Shown: one piece after another, positions 57,701 to 64,000 of the stretch
How positions within the stretch are numbered: the first letter of the stretch is position 1
How the letters are laid out: every line of letters begins with the position of its first letter
Origin: UBA7672 sp040398465
GTDB taxonomy: Bacteria > Pseudomonadota > Alphaproteobacteria > Caulobacterales > Hyphomonadaceae
Direction of reading: 5' to 3'
Assembly (NCBI GenBank): GCA_040398465.1
Contig: JBBAUA010000012.1
Location: 12,728 to 76,727, forward strand
Length of the DNA: 64,000 nt
Notes under the pieces: generated by a model
Told to the model about the DNA's origin: nothing
The model's database searches: none
Seen by the model: the letters and a program-made list of their open reading frames with translations, nothing else
Position numbers and translations under genes: made by a program

Positions 57701-59458
57701 TCAGGCAGCGCCAACTGGCGTGGCTTCGGCATCGATCGGCAGCATTGGCGCGGGAAGACGCGGCATACGGATCAGGATGACGCGACCGCCTTCCGTCAGC
57801 GCGCGCTCCTCCAGCTTGCCGCGAACCTGTTTGGCGAACGCCGCCATCAAGGTGCCACCGATGCCGGTGGATTTTTCAAGCGTCCGCTGTCCGGAATCGA
57901 CGCCATTGTCCTCGACGGCGAGAATCGCCTCATTGCCGAGGACATTGTAGCTGACGCACACGCGCCACGCCTTCGAAACGGGTACATCGCCGCGGGCATT
58001 TGCCGGGAAGGCGTGTTTCACCGAGTTTGTCACGGCCTCTGCTGTAAACAGCGCGAGGGGCACGGCCATATCCGCATCAAGGCGGTCTTCCTCGATGGCG
58101 CTTTCGATCCTGATGCCGCGGTCCTCGGCGCCCAGCGCCTGGTCGAGATGGCTGACAAGGTCGGTCAGGAAGGACTTGGTCTGTACCGTGGTGATGTCGT
58201 TGTGCTCGTAGAGCGAGCGATGGATCAGGGAGAGCGCATTTATGCGAGCACGCGCGTCATCCAGCACCGCAATCGCCGCCTTGTCCTTGAGCTTCCGACC
58301 CTGCAGGCTGAGCAGGCTGTTGATGATCTGCAGGTTGTTCTTCACGCGATGGTGGATTTCCTTCATCGCGGCGTCGCGGGCCTGCAAGGCGTTTTCCATC
58401 AGGTTGGTCCGGTCGTGGATGCGGACGGCCATTTCCTCGAGCGTATCGGCCAGGGCGTTGATCTCGAACGGCGCCTGCTGCTTGGCGCGCAGAGGCTGAA
58501 CAGTGAGCTTGCCGCTGGCGTAAAGTGTGGCGATGCGGCCGAGATAGTCGAGCCAGCGCAGCACGAGACGGTCCATCGCGAGCCATGCCGTGACCAGGGC
58601 GAGGAGCCAGGCGAGCAAGGGCAGCGCAAAATTTCCGAACGCATTGACGTTGTCGAAGCTCAGCGGCGGCGGCGGCGGCGCAGAGACCATCGCGTAGAAG
58701 GCGTTGCCCGCCAGAGGTATGATGACCGCTTCCCGATTCTTGCCGGACTGCGATCGCGCCGGGAATGCGCCTGTTTCGTCCGCCGCCCGCTGGGTCATCA
58801 CGGCGGGGTCCATCCGATCCCAGTGTGCGCTGCCGAACACCCGGCCATCCACATCGACGAGCGCGACCTCGTAGGCAGGGGGCAGGTTCGAGTGATCGAG
58901 CTGGGCGACGAGCGTGTTGACCTGCGTGCCGAGCACAAGGGCGCCCGCAAAGGCGCCGTCGGGAGTCTCTCGCCTTGCGGCGGAAGCGATTGTCATTTCC
59001 TTTCCGACCAGCGCGATCAAAGGCGAAGACTGAACAAACGCGGCGCCTGTTTCGCGGAGGTCGATGAACCAAGGGCGCTCGGCGACGCTGATACCTGCGG
59101 CGCCTTCGAGCGTGGAGCAGACGATCGTCCCATTGGCGTCGATAACGCCGAATGCATCGAAGTACGGCAGCGCATCGACGACACGCTTGAGCTGCGCGTC
59201 GCAGGGATCACCTTCGACGGTCGCGGCGATGAGGTCCAGGGCGCTGGGAGCTGACGCAAGCGCGCGCTGCGCTCGGCCCGCGGCGACCTGCGCTACGAGC
59301 GTCATGCTTTCGCGGCGGTATTGCGCCTCTCGTTCGATATCGCCTGACCAGCGTATGCCGCCGATCACAAGGACCGGGGAAAGCGCCACAGCAAATATCA
59401 GAAGCAGGAGGACACGTAACGACAGCCGGCGAAACGGCGGTCTTTCATCAATCGTCAC
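57701..59458 (-). CDS. phyK: PhyK-type sensor histidine kinase (HisKA_2)
   Basis: A 585-residue membrane kinase. Helix one is at residues 12-35, a periplasmic Cache-like sensor domain at about 40-275, helix two at 276-296, then a HAMP-like linker. The HisKA_2 domain has the phospho-acceptor in EIHHRVKNNLQIINSLL (His370). The ATPase domain has AVTNSVKHAFP (N box), VEDNGV (G1) and GTLMAAF. HisKA_2/HWE kinases of this form phosphorylate PhyR. The start overlaps the ecfG stop by 11 bases, so nepR-ecfG-phyK is one operon. The extracytoplasmic signal is unknown. Confidence 0.88.
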   Translation of the reverse strand: MTIDERPPFRRLSLRVLLLLIFAVALSPVLVIGGIRWSGDIEREAQYRRESMTLVAQVAAGRAQRALASAPSALDLIAATVEGDPCDAQLKRVVDALPYFDAFGVIDANGTIVCSTLEGAAGISVAERPWFIDLRETGAAFVQSSPLIALVGKEMTIASAARRETPDGAFAGALVLGTQVNTLVAQLDHSNLPPAYEVALVDVDGRVFGSAHWDRMDPAVMTQRAADETGAFPARSQSGKNREAVIIPLAGNAFYAMVSAPPPPPLSFDNVNAFGNFALPLLAWLLALVTAWLAMDRLVLRWLDYLGRIATLYASGKLTVQPLRAKQQAPFEINALADTLEEMAVRIHDRTNLMENALQARDAAMKEIHHRVKNNLQIINSLLSLQGRKLKDKAAIAVLDDARARINALSLIHRSLYEHNDITTVQTKSFLTDLVSHLDQALGAEDRGIRIESAIEEDRLDADMAVPLALFTAEAVTNSVKHAFPANARGDVPVSKAWRVCVSYNVLGNEAILAVEDNGVDSGQRTLEKSTGIGGTLMAAFAKQVRGKLEERALTEGGRVILIRMPRLPAPMLPIDAEATPVGAA

Positions 59459-60119
59459 CCCGTGCCCTTACCCCTCCTCCCGCAAGCGCGGCCGCCTGTC
59501 CGAGAATATCGTCGAACGCCATGTCCGCCCCGATTTCGTGTTCCGATGGTACCCGCGAGTTTGTCTCGTTCAGGATGATTTCCAGCGCACGGCGTGCGCG
59601 ACTGACACGGCTCTTGATCGTACCCACCGCACACTGACAGACCTGAGCGGCTTCTTCGTAGGCCATGCCGCCAGCGCCGACAAGAATGAGCGCCTCCTTC
59701 TGGTCGTCAGGCAACTTGTTGAGGGCCGCCCTGAGGTCAAGCAGCTCCATCGGCGCGGTGGGATTGTCGCTCGCCACCAGCGTGTTCTCGGCAACTTCCG
59801 CATCAAGCGGCGTGCTGCGCCAGCTGCGCCGCTTTTCGGAATAGAACTGGTTGCGCAGGATCATGAAGGTCCACGCCTTGAGGCTGGTGCCCGGCTCGAA
59901 CGAGCCGCGCGCCTTCCATGCCTTGGCGAGCGCTTCCTGTGCGAGGTCGTCGGCCTGCGTCGGGTCCTTGCAAAGGCTGCGGGCAAACGCGCGCAGGTGC
60001 GGGATCACGCCGACCAGCTGGTCGCGGAAGCCCTTCTCGTTCGAGGCTGCAATCTCGCCATCGCTGCCCGAGCTCTGCTTGCGAGGAGCCGGCCGGGCCA
60101 TCTCGTTGGATTCCACCAT
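59448..60119 (-). CDS. ecfG: General stress response sigma factor EcfG
   Basis: A 223-residue ECF sigma factor. Region 2 covers about residues 30-100 (LVGVIPHLRAFARSLCKDPTQADDLAQEALAKAW opens it, positions 35-68). Region 4 is at about 130-185 with KLPDDQKEALILVGAGGMAYEEAA and the helix-turn-helix CAVGTIKSRVSRARRAL. The long, Asp-poor linker and C-terminal extension fit the EcfG group. It directs RNA polymerase to GGAAC/CGTT promoters, of which many lie in this window including its own. It follows nepR by 11 bases. Activity is held in check by NepR until PhyR is phosphorylated. Confidence 0.93.
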   Translation of the reverse strand: MVESNEMARPAPRKQSSGSDGEIAASNEKGFRDQLVGVIPHLRAFARSLCKDPTQADDLAQEALAKAWKARGSFEPGTSLKAWTFMILRNQFYSEKRRSWRSTPLDAEVAENTLVASDNPTAPMELLDLRAALNKLPDDQKEALILVGAGGMAYEEAAQVCQCAVGTIKSRVSRARRALEIILNETNSRVPSEHEIGADMAFDDILGQAAALAGGGVRARGDD

Positions 60120-60130
60120 ATCGGACCGCC

Positions 60131-60520
60131 TCAGGGTTTCGACTTTTTGGCGGGATCACTCGAGCCCGCACCGTCATCGCCCCCGATGCTGGTCAATCGT
60201 TCGTCCGCCTGCTCCAGGAAGGACAGGAAGTCCTCAGGCACTTCTTCGCTGACGACCTCATCGTACATCTGGCGCAGCCGCCGGCCCAACGGGTCCTGGC
60301 GACGGCGCGCAACTCTTGAGTCGACCGGCCGTGTACCGGAATCTCCGCCAGAAACGTCTTTTCCCATGGACCTGCCCTGTTCAATCTTCCCGGATTCAGC
60401 TGGTCGCGAACCCGACCCGTCTTTTGCTTTGGACTTGTCCACGGCGCTCTTCTTCAGCTGGATTGACGTGATGGAGTCGGGCGGCGAACCGGATCCGTCC
60501 CCCGATATCTCTGTTGCCAT
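60131..60520 (-). CDS. nepR: Anti-sigma factor NepR
   Basis: A 129-residue protein whose last third is the NepR core: QDPLGRRLRQMYDEVVSEEVPEDFLSFLEQAD (about residues 81-112), two helices joined by a short link. The first 80 residues are Ser/Gly/Asp-rich and disordered, longer than in most NepR proteins (about 60 residues in total is common). ATG at 60520 is used rather than one at 60571, because the EcfG -10 element ends at 60573, so the transcript should begin downstream of the earlier ATG. NepR binds EcfG or, after stress, phosphorylated PhyR. Confidence 0.9.
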   Translation of the reverse strand: MATEISGDGSGSPPDSITSIQLKKSAVDKSKAKDGSGSRPAESGKIEQGRSMGKDVSGGDSGTRPVDSRVARRRQDPLGRRLRQMYDEVVSEEVPEDFLSFLEQADERLTSIGGDDGAGSSDPAKKSKP

Positions 60521-60572
60521 GGCGCTTTTCCCGCCCAATCTACGTACTGCTTGGTACCCGCGTTGGGCCAAT

Positions 60573-60597
60573 AACGCCGACCCGAAATGATGGTTCC
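60573..60597 (-). promoter_or_regulatory. EcfG promoter of nepR-ecfG-phyK
   Basis: On the minus strand GGAAC (60597-60593), 16 bases, CGTT (60576-60573). This is positive autoregulation of the sigma factor operon. Confidence 0.9.
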
Positions 60598-60616
60598 GTG
60601 ATTTTCAGATAATTCG

Positions 60617-60641
60617 GGAACCGAAACGGGAAGAAGGCGTT
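60617..60641 (+). promoter_or_regulatory. EcfG promoter of phyR
   Basis: GGAAC (60617-60621), 16 bases, CGTT (60638-60641). Back-to-back with the nepR promoter; the GGAAC boxes are 19 bases apart. Confidence 0.9.
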
Positions 60642-60685
60642 TAGATGCCTCGAACATCTGTTCTTGATGGCGTGTGGGAGAATTC

Positions 60686-61468
60686 ATGAGCCTGGTTCAG
60701 CAACTCGGACCTCATCTACCTTTTCTTCGCCGTTATGCCCGCGCCCTTACGGGCACGCAGAAAAGCGGCGATTCCTATGTGAAAGCCGCGCTGCAGGCGT
60801 TGGCTTCCGGCACGCATGAACTCGACAACATGCCGCCCCGCGTGGCGCTCTACCGGCTTTTCCAGCTGATCTGGGGCCAGACGGGCGCCAGACTGGAGAC
60901 GGCGCCGGACACCGTGTCCAGCATTGCCGATCGCGTCCTTCGCATCCCGCCCCAGCATCGCCAGGCCTTCCTCCTGACAGCGCTTGAGGGCTTCACGATC
61001 GACGAGGCGTCCCAGATCCTCAATGAATCGCCCGAGAATGTGCGTGAGCTGATCGCCCGCGCGCAGTCGGACATCGAGAACGAGCTTGCGACGGACGTGC
61101 TGATCATCGAGGACGAGCCGGTCATTGCGGCCGACATCGAGGCGCTTGTCCTGGACCTTGGCCACCGGGTTACGGCGGTTGCGACGACGCGTTCGGAAGC
61201 TGTCGCCGCCTTCCGGCAGAACCGTCCGGGCCTGGTGCTGGCCGATATCCAGCTTGCTGACGGATCCTCCGGCATCGATGCCGTGAATGACATCCTGCGT
61301 GGCGCCAGCGTGCCCGTGATCTTCATCACCGCCTTCCCGGAGCGCCTGCTCACGGGCGAGAAGCCTGAGCCAGCCTTCCTGATCACCAAGCCCTTCCAGC
61401 CGGAAACGGTGAAAGCCGCCATCGGCCAGGCTCTGTTCTTCCATGAAGAGCGGCCCGCCGCGGCTTGA
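60686..61468 (+). CDS. phyR: Anti-anti-sigma response regulator PhyR
   Basis: A 260-residue PhyR. The N-terminal half (1-130) is a sigma-like domain mimicking EcfG: HLPFLRRYARALTGTQ for sigma2 and IPPQHRQAFLLTALEGFTIDEASQIL (about 87-112) for sigma4. The C-terminal receiver has the acidic pocket IIEDEP near 140-145, phospho-acceptor Asp187 in LADIQLADG, and a Thr and Lys in FITAFPE and ITKPFQP. When phosphorylated by PhyK, the sigma-like part captures NepR and frees EcfG. ATG at 60686 has GGGAG upstream; a GTG four codons earlier is less likely. Confidence 0.95.
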   Translation: MSLVQQLGPHLPFLRRYARALTGTQKSGDSYVKAALQALASGTHELDNMPPRVALYRLFQLIWGQTGARLETAPDTVSSIADRVLRIPPQHRQAFLLTALEGFTIDEASQILNESPENVRELIARAQSDIENELATDVLIIEDEPVIAADIEALVLDLGHRVTAVATTRSEAVAAFRQNRPGLVLADIQLADGSSGIDAVNDILRGASVPVIFITAFPERLLTGEKPEPAFLITKPFQPETVKAAIGQALFFHEERPAAA

Positions 61469-61497
61469 GCCCAGACTGACACTTACGACTGGATAGC

Positions 61498-61526
61498 CGG
61501 CCCGCCTCGGCGGGCCGTTTGCTTTT
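61498..61526 (+). terminator. phyR terminator
   Basis: CGGCCCGC/GCGGGCCG stem, CTCG loop, then TTTGCTTTT. Confidence 0.85.
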
Positions 61527-61533
61527 GGGGAGA

Positions 61534-62025
61534 TCAGATCGCGTCGCGCGCGGGGGTTATGACGCGCGCAGGCGCGGGCGACGACGCATCGCCGGCCCCG
61601 GCGCCTGGCTGGCGGAAGTAGACGGTGATGCCGCCCATGGGAGGGCGCATGTCGTTTTCCCCACTCGCCTGGGCGGCGAGCCGGATGCGATCAACCGGGT
61701 AGCCGCCGGCAACAAGTGTCTCAGCGACATTGTTCAGTCGCGCCATCGCGAGACGGATGGCGCCTTCGCCGTCCCGATTGCTGTCGATTTCGGTGACCAG
61801 ATCAATGCCTGCCGGCTGGCAGCGGGAGGCTTCGTCGCCAATGCGGGCGATCAGCAGCAAGGCCTGCTCGGAGGGGCTGGCTTCGCCGCGGGCATAGTAA
61901 ACGGACAGGCCGCCGCGCGGACATGATGCAATTTCGGAATCCCGGGGCGCCGTCTGCGCCGCCCCTGAAGCGGCGAACAGAGCTGAAAGAAGGAGTGATC
62001 CTATAAATCCCGAGGTTCGCAGCAT
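61534..62025 (-). CDS. Secreted protein, unknown (possible OmpA-like fold)
   Basis: A 163-residue exported protein with a signal peptide ending AASGAAQ near residue 24. The mature part has SVYYARGEASPSEQALLLIARIGDEA, two Cys residues (near 35 and 68) likely to form a disulfide, and LAMARLNNVAETLVAGGYPVDRIRLAAQASGEND. The spacing of a strand, a helix ending in SEQALLLIA and an ARLNNVAETLV..GYPVDRI helix recalls the OmpA-like peptidoglycan-binding domain, but the conserved Asp/Arg pair is not clear. Convergent with phyR. Confidence 0.65.
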   Translation of the reverse strand: MLRTSGFIGSLLLSALFAASGAAQTAPRDSEIASCPRGGLSVYYARGEASPSEQALLLIARIGDEASRCQPAGIDLVTEIDSNRDGEGAIRLAMARLNNVAETLVAGGYPVDRIRLAAQASGENDMRPPMGGITVYFRQPGAGAGDASSPAPARVITPARDAI

Positions 62026-62125
62026 GGTTTACAGCCGTACGGACGCGTCCGGAGTTCAATAATGCACAAGCGGCGCCGGATGATCGAGCCCTGGCCCGAT
62101 GATCCGGCGCCGCGGTGCGGATGGC

Positions 62126-62263
62126 CTAGTTCGCGGCGTCTTCAGCGGCGTTGTCGACCGCCTGGCCGGCAGCCGTCACGTCTTCACCAACACCCTCGAC
62201 TGTGTTGCAGGCCGAAGCAGCGACGGCGAGCAGGAAGGCCAGTGCAGCAAAAGAGGCTTTCAT
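62126..62263 (-). CDS. Entericidin-like lipoprotein
   Basis: A 45-residue lipoprotein of the entericidin A/B type: a hydrophobic signal ending AASAC (Cys19), then CNTVEGVGEDVTAAGQAVDNAAED, the classic amphipathic repeat of the family. Entericidins are small envelope lipoproteins made in stationary phase and thought to influence lysis. ATG at 62263 is chosen because the signal begins there and the EcfG-type promoter lies 46 bases upstream. Divergent from a DUF1328 gene. Confidence 0.85.
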   Translation of the reverse strand: MKASFAALAFLLAVAASACNTVEGVGEDVTAAGQAVDNAAEDAAN

Positions 62264-62308
62264 ATCGATTCTCCATGTCCCTCGGCGACAACCGCCGATC
62301 GTGGGGTC

Positions 62309-62334
62309 AACGCTCGCCTGTGCAACGAAGTTCC
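62309..62334 (-). promoter_or_regulatory. EcfG promoter of the entericidin-like gene
   Basis: Minus strand GGAAC (62334-62330), 17 bases, CGTT (62312-62309). Confidence 0.65.
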
Positions 62335-62349
62335 ATACCTTTGCGTACA

Positions 62350-62374
62350 GGAACCTCATGCCGCAGTTTGCGTT
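62350..62374 (+). promoter_or_regulatory. EcfG promoter of the second DUF1328 gene
   Basis: GGAAC (62350-62354), 16 bases, CGTT (62371-62374); AGGAG and ATG follow at 62401 and 62412. Confidence 0.85.
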
Positions 62375-62411
62375 CAACACTGCAACGGACTGGATAAGTC
62401 AGGAGCAAAAC

Positions 62412-62585
62412 ATGCTTGGTTGGGCGCTAACATTCTTCGTTCTGGCGGTCATCGCCGCCGCCTTTGGTTTTGGCGGCATTGCGGGTGCATCCGCGTCCAT
62501 CGCGCAGGTGTTGTTCGTGATCTTCCTGGTGCTGACGGTGATCGCTTTCATCGTGCGGGCGATCCAGGGGCGCTCGGTCGTCTAG
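62412..62585 (+). CDS. DUF1328 small membrane protein (paralogue)
   Basis: A 57-residue two-helix protein, MLGWALTFFVLAVIAAAFGFGG then ASIAQVLFVIFLVLTVIAFIV (positions 1-22 and 28-48), nearly parallel to the copy at 57468-57635, including the FGFGGIAG turn. It has AGGAG upstream, a perfect EcfG promoter and a terminator, so it is a free-standing stress gene. The C-terminal tail RAIQGRSVV is basic and predicted cytoplasmic. Confidence 0.88.
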   Translation: MLGWALTFFVLAVIAAAFGFGGIAGASASIAQVLFVIFLVLTVIAFIVRAIQGRSVV

Positions 62586-62609
62586 ACTGAATCGGACCTG
62601 AAGCTGGAA

Positions 62610-62636
62610 AGGGCTGGCCACGCGCCGGCCCTTTTG
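62610..62636 (+). terminator. Intrinsic terminator after DUF1328 gene
   Basis: GGGCTGGC/GCCGGCCC stem with one G-T pair, then CTTTTGCTT. Confidence 0.8.
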
Positions 62637-62649
62637 CTTGTCAGCCGTG

Positions 62650-63420
62650 TCAGCCCGGATCGATCGAGCTGCGCAATTGTTCGAGCACCCGGTCGGCGGC
62701 GTCGAGACGGACCAGTCCGCCGCGCGGGCTGTCGAGATCGAGGATGGTGTAGACCGTCAGCGTGACCGCCGCCGCGAATATGCTCCCATGCACGATGTGG
62801 CGTATGCCGTGACGCGACGCTCCCGCTCCCGCCAGCAGGGCGCTGAACAGCGACACGCCAAAGAGCAGCACCAGCACCAGCTCAGGTATATGCGTGCTGA
62901 GCACGACTTTCCGTTCGGTGGTGACGTCGATCATCTCGTTGATCGCCGGAAGGACAATTTCGGCAGTGTACTGCCTGCTCGGCCTGTCGACCGCGGAGAC
63001 GGCGGCGCTCCAGATCTCGGCCTGGAGGGCTTCGGCCGAGGCGAACGCGGTCGTGGGATCCTGTTCGGCGTCGATGACGCGATAGACCCTTAATCTCGCC
63101 TCAAGATACTGCCGGAACAGTTCGCGGATGGCGGGCTGATCTTCCGGCGCGAGCGTATCGATCCGCAGGTAGGCGGTGGAAATGTCGTTCGCCTCCGCCA
63201 CGATCAGGTCGCGGCGCTTGTCCAGTCGATCTACGGCGCCGGCGAAGGCGAAGCCCAGCAGCAGGCCCAGCAGCGCAAAGATCGCGCTGTCGAAAATGCT
63301 GGCCGCCTCTCCGCCCCGCGCCTTCTCGAACCGGACGCCAAGCCTGAAGCCGACTTCCAGAAGAAGCAGCATACCGGCAAAAAGAAGCAGGCAAAGCACT
63401 ATGCCGCCCAGGACCGCCAT
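62650..63420 (-). CDS. DUF4239 (bestrophin-like) membrane protein
   Basis: A 256-residue membrane protein matching DUF4239. Two N-terminal helices (about 3-25 and 45-66) are followed by the family signature FAFAGAVDRLDKRRDLIVAEANDISTAYLRIDTL (positions about 56-90). Next come LFRQYLEARLRVYR, a soluble middle and two C-terminal helices near 175-230. The fold is thought to resemble bestrophin channels, but no activity is known. ATG at 63420 puts the first helix at the N-terminus; a longer in-frame start adds 33 soluble residues and is possible. Convergent with the DUF1328 gene. Confidence 0.8.
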   Translation of the reverse strand: MAVLGGIVLCLLLFAGMLLLLEVGFRLGVRFEKARGGEAASIFDSAIFALLGLLLGFAFAGAVDRLDKRRDLIVAEANDISTAYLRIDTLAPEDQPAIRELFRQYLEARLRVYRVIDAEQDPTTAFASAEALQAEIWSAAVSAVDRPSRQYTAEIVLPAINEMIDVTTERKVVLSTHIPELVLVLLFGVSLFSALLAGAGASRHGIRHIVHGSIFAAAVTLTVYTILDLDSPRGGLVRLDAADRVLEQLRSSIDPG

Positions 63421-63539
63421 CTGCACGATATCCCCCGCGCCATGACGCACATGTAGCGGGCGAACGGAACGCCGTACAGAAGCGGCAAGGGGCGTTTCCT
63501 TCCCCTCGAAAATGCGCAATACCCCTGACCTTCCCGGTG

Positions 63540-63615
63540 GGGCCTGTAGCTCAATGGTTAGAGCCGGCCGCTCATAACGGTCTGGTTGCAGGTTCGAGTC
63601 CTGCCGGGCCCACCA
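63540..63615 (+). tRNA. tRNA with CAU anticodon (probably tRNA-Ile2)
   Basis: A 76-base cloverleaf with encoded CCA. Acceptor GGGCCTG pairs with CGGGCCC, D arm GCTC/GAGC, anticodon stem GGCCG/CGGTC with loop CTCATAA (anticodon CAT), and T arm GCAGG/CCTGC with TTCGAGT. The GGTTAGAGC and CTCATAA features fit tRNA-Ile2, whose C34 becomes lysidine, better than elongator or initiator Met. Identity by aminoacylation cannot be proven here. Confidence 0.9.
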
Positions 63616-64000
63616 TCGATCTCGGCGACGAGTTCGTGGAATTCAGCTTGTCACTCGGATGAAAACTCGCCTCTCACGATCCCACTTGCCAGGCGCGCCC
63701 TCCACCTGAGAGGCCGGCGAGCAGAAAACCGCATGGCAGCCAGGGGGCACGAACTTGTTCTGGAGACCACGCTTCACGCCTCGTCGCCTCGGCGACAGGC
63801 CGGCCGTCGGACGACGGTCCACACCCTTTCAGGCGACTGAACCGACTGAACCGACTGAACCGACAAGGTGTCCCAGAACCAATCCCTAGGGACCCCCAAA
63901 ATCCAGCCGTCGCTGCACGGCCCACGCGGGTGAGGCAGGTATCCTACTAGCTGGCTGTGTCGCCAGCCATATCCGGCATCGACGCCGTCAAGTCCTTGAG
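63616..64000. other. Non-coding region after the tRNA
   Basis: About 385 bases without a credible gene. The only structure I see is the 9-bp tandem repeat at 63834-63864. A minus-strand frame covering 63674-63925 reads through that repeat, gives FSRFSRFSR and shows no conserved features. Confidence 0.5.
63834..63864. repeat. 9-bp tandem repeat
   Basis: CGACTGAAC is repeated three times (63834, 63843, 63852) plus a partial CGAC. Function unknown. Confidence 0.9.

Noticed and set aside
63674..63925. 83-residue minus-strand frame after the tRNA
   Set aside because: It depends on reading through a 9-bp tandem repeat, has no conserved feature and no ribosome-binding site.
1..64000. CRISPR array, prophage or insertion sequence
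   Set aside because: No spaced direct repeats of CRISPR type, no transposase, integrase or phage structural gene was seen. The tRNA at 63540 has no repeated 3' end within the window that would mark an attachment site.

Overview
The window is high-GC chromosomal DNA of an alphaproteobacterium, most likely a Caulobacterales/Hyphomonadaceae-type organism. The PhyR-NepR-EcfG general stress response (GSR) at 57.7-61.5 kb is confined to that class. A class I polyhydroxybutyrate (PHB) locus with a PhaR regulator, many short-chain fatty-acid and CoA enzymes, and the lipoprotein-rich gene set fit as well. It is a scaffold of a draft genome: a 100-N gap at 14414-14513 has an identical 55-bp sequence on each side.

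Layout. 0-13 kb: PilZ protein, CPBP protease, an Mph-like kinase, a crotonase, patatin, a VIT-family transporter, a DEAD-box helicase, a luciferase-like monooxygenase and a gamma carbonic anhydrase. 13-15 kb: a probable stress-controlled small RNA, phoH, the assembly gap with a cytochrome P450 remnant, and a glycine-zipper lipoprotein. 15-25 kb: cyclophilin, PhoD-like phosphatase and a four-gene minus-strand operon of coiled-coil and membrane proteins of unknown function. 25-28 kb: 3-hydroxybutyrate dehydrogenase and the divergent muropeptide-recycling pair ldcA/mpl. 28-29 kb and 46 kb: two diverged copies of a roughly 0.6-kb non-coding repeat in opposite orientation. 29-36 kb: penicillin-acylase-type amidase and the PHB module (phaR, hydrolase, phaC, membrane protein, phasin). 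36-53 kb: GGDEF/EAL protein, threonine aldolase, a decayed glycosyltransferase, acyl-CoA dehydrogenases, a TIR-domain membrane protein, aldehyde dehydrogenase, fasciclin, SOUL and serine-hydrolase proteins. 53.5-62.6 kb: a GSR island. 63.5 kb: a CAU-anticodon tRNA.

The most informative signal is regulatory. The sequence GGAAC-N16/17-CGTT, the known EcfG promoter, occurs ten times in correct position and orientation, with one further near-match. It precedes nepR-ecfG-phyK, phyR, two DUF1328 small membrane proteins, an entericidin-like lipoprotein, two paralogous glycine-zipper lipoproteins, a membrane-anchored small protein, a 48-residue membrane peptide, and a gene-free segment upstream of phoH that ends in a hairpin plus T-run. 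The regulators and a set of small envelope proteins therefore form one local regulon. In the PHB module, phaC and the phasin gene share TGCCGC/GCGGCA motifs spaced exactly 20 bp apart, probable PhaR operators.

Most calls rest on motif recognition and my knowledge of families; no database search was possible. Shadow reading frames antisense to the real genes are long because GC is high, and they were excluded.
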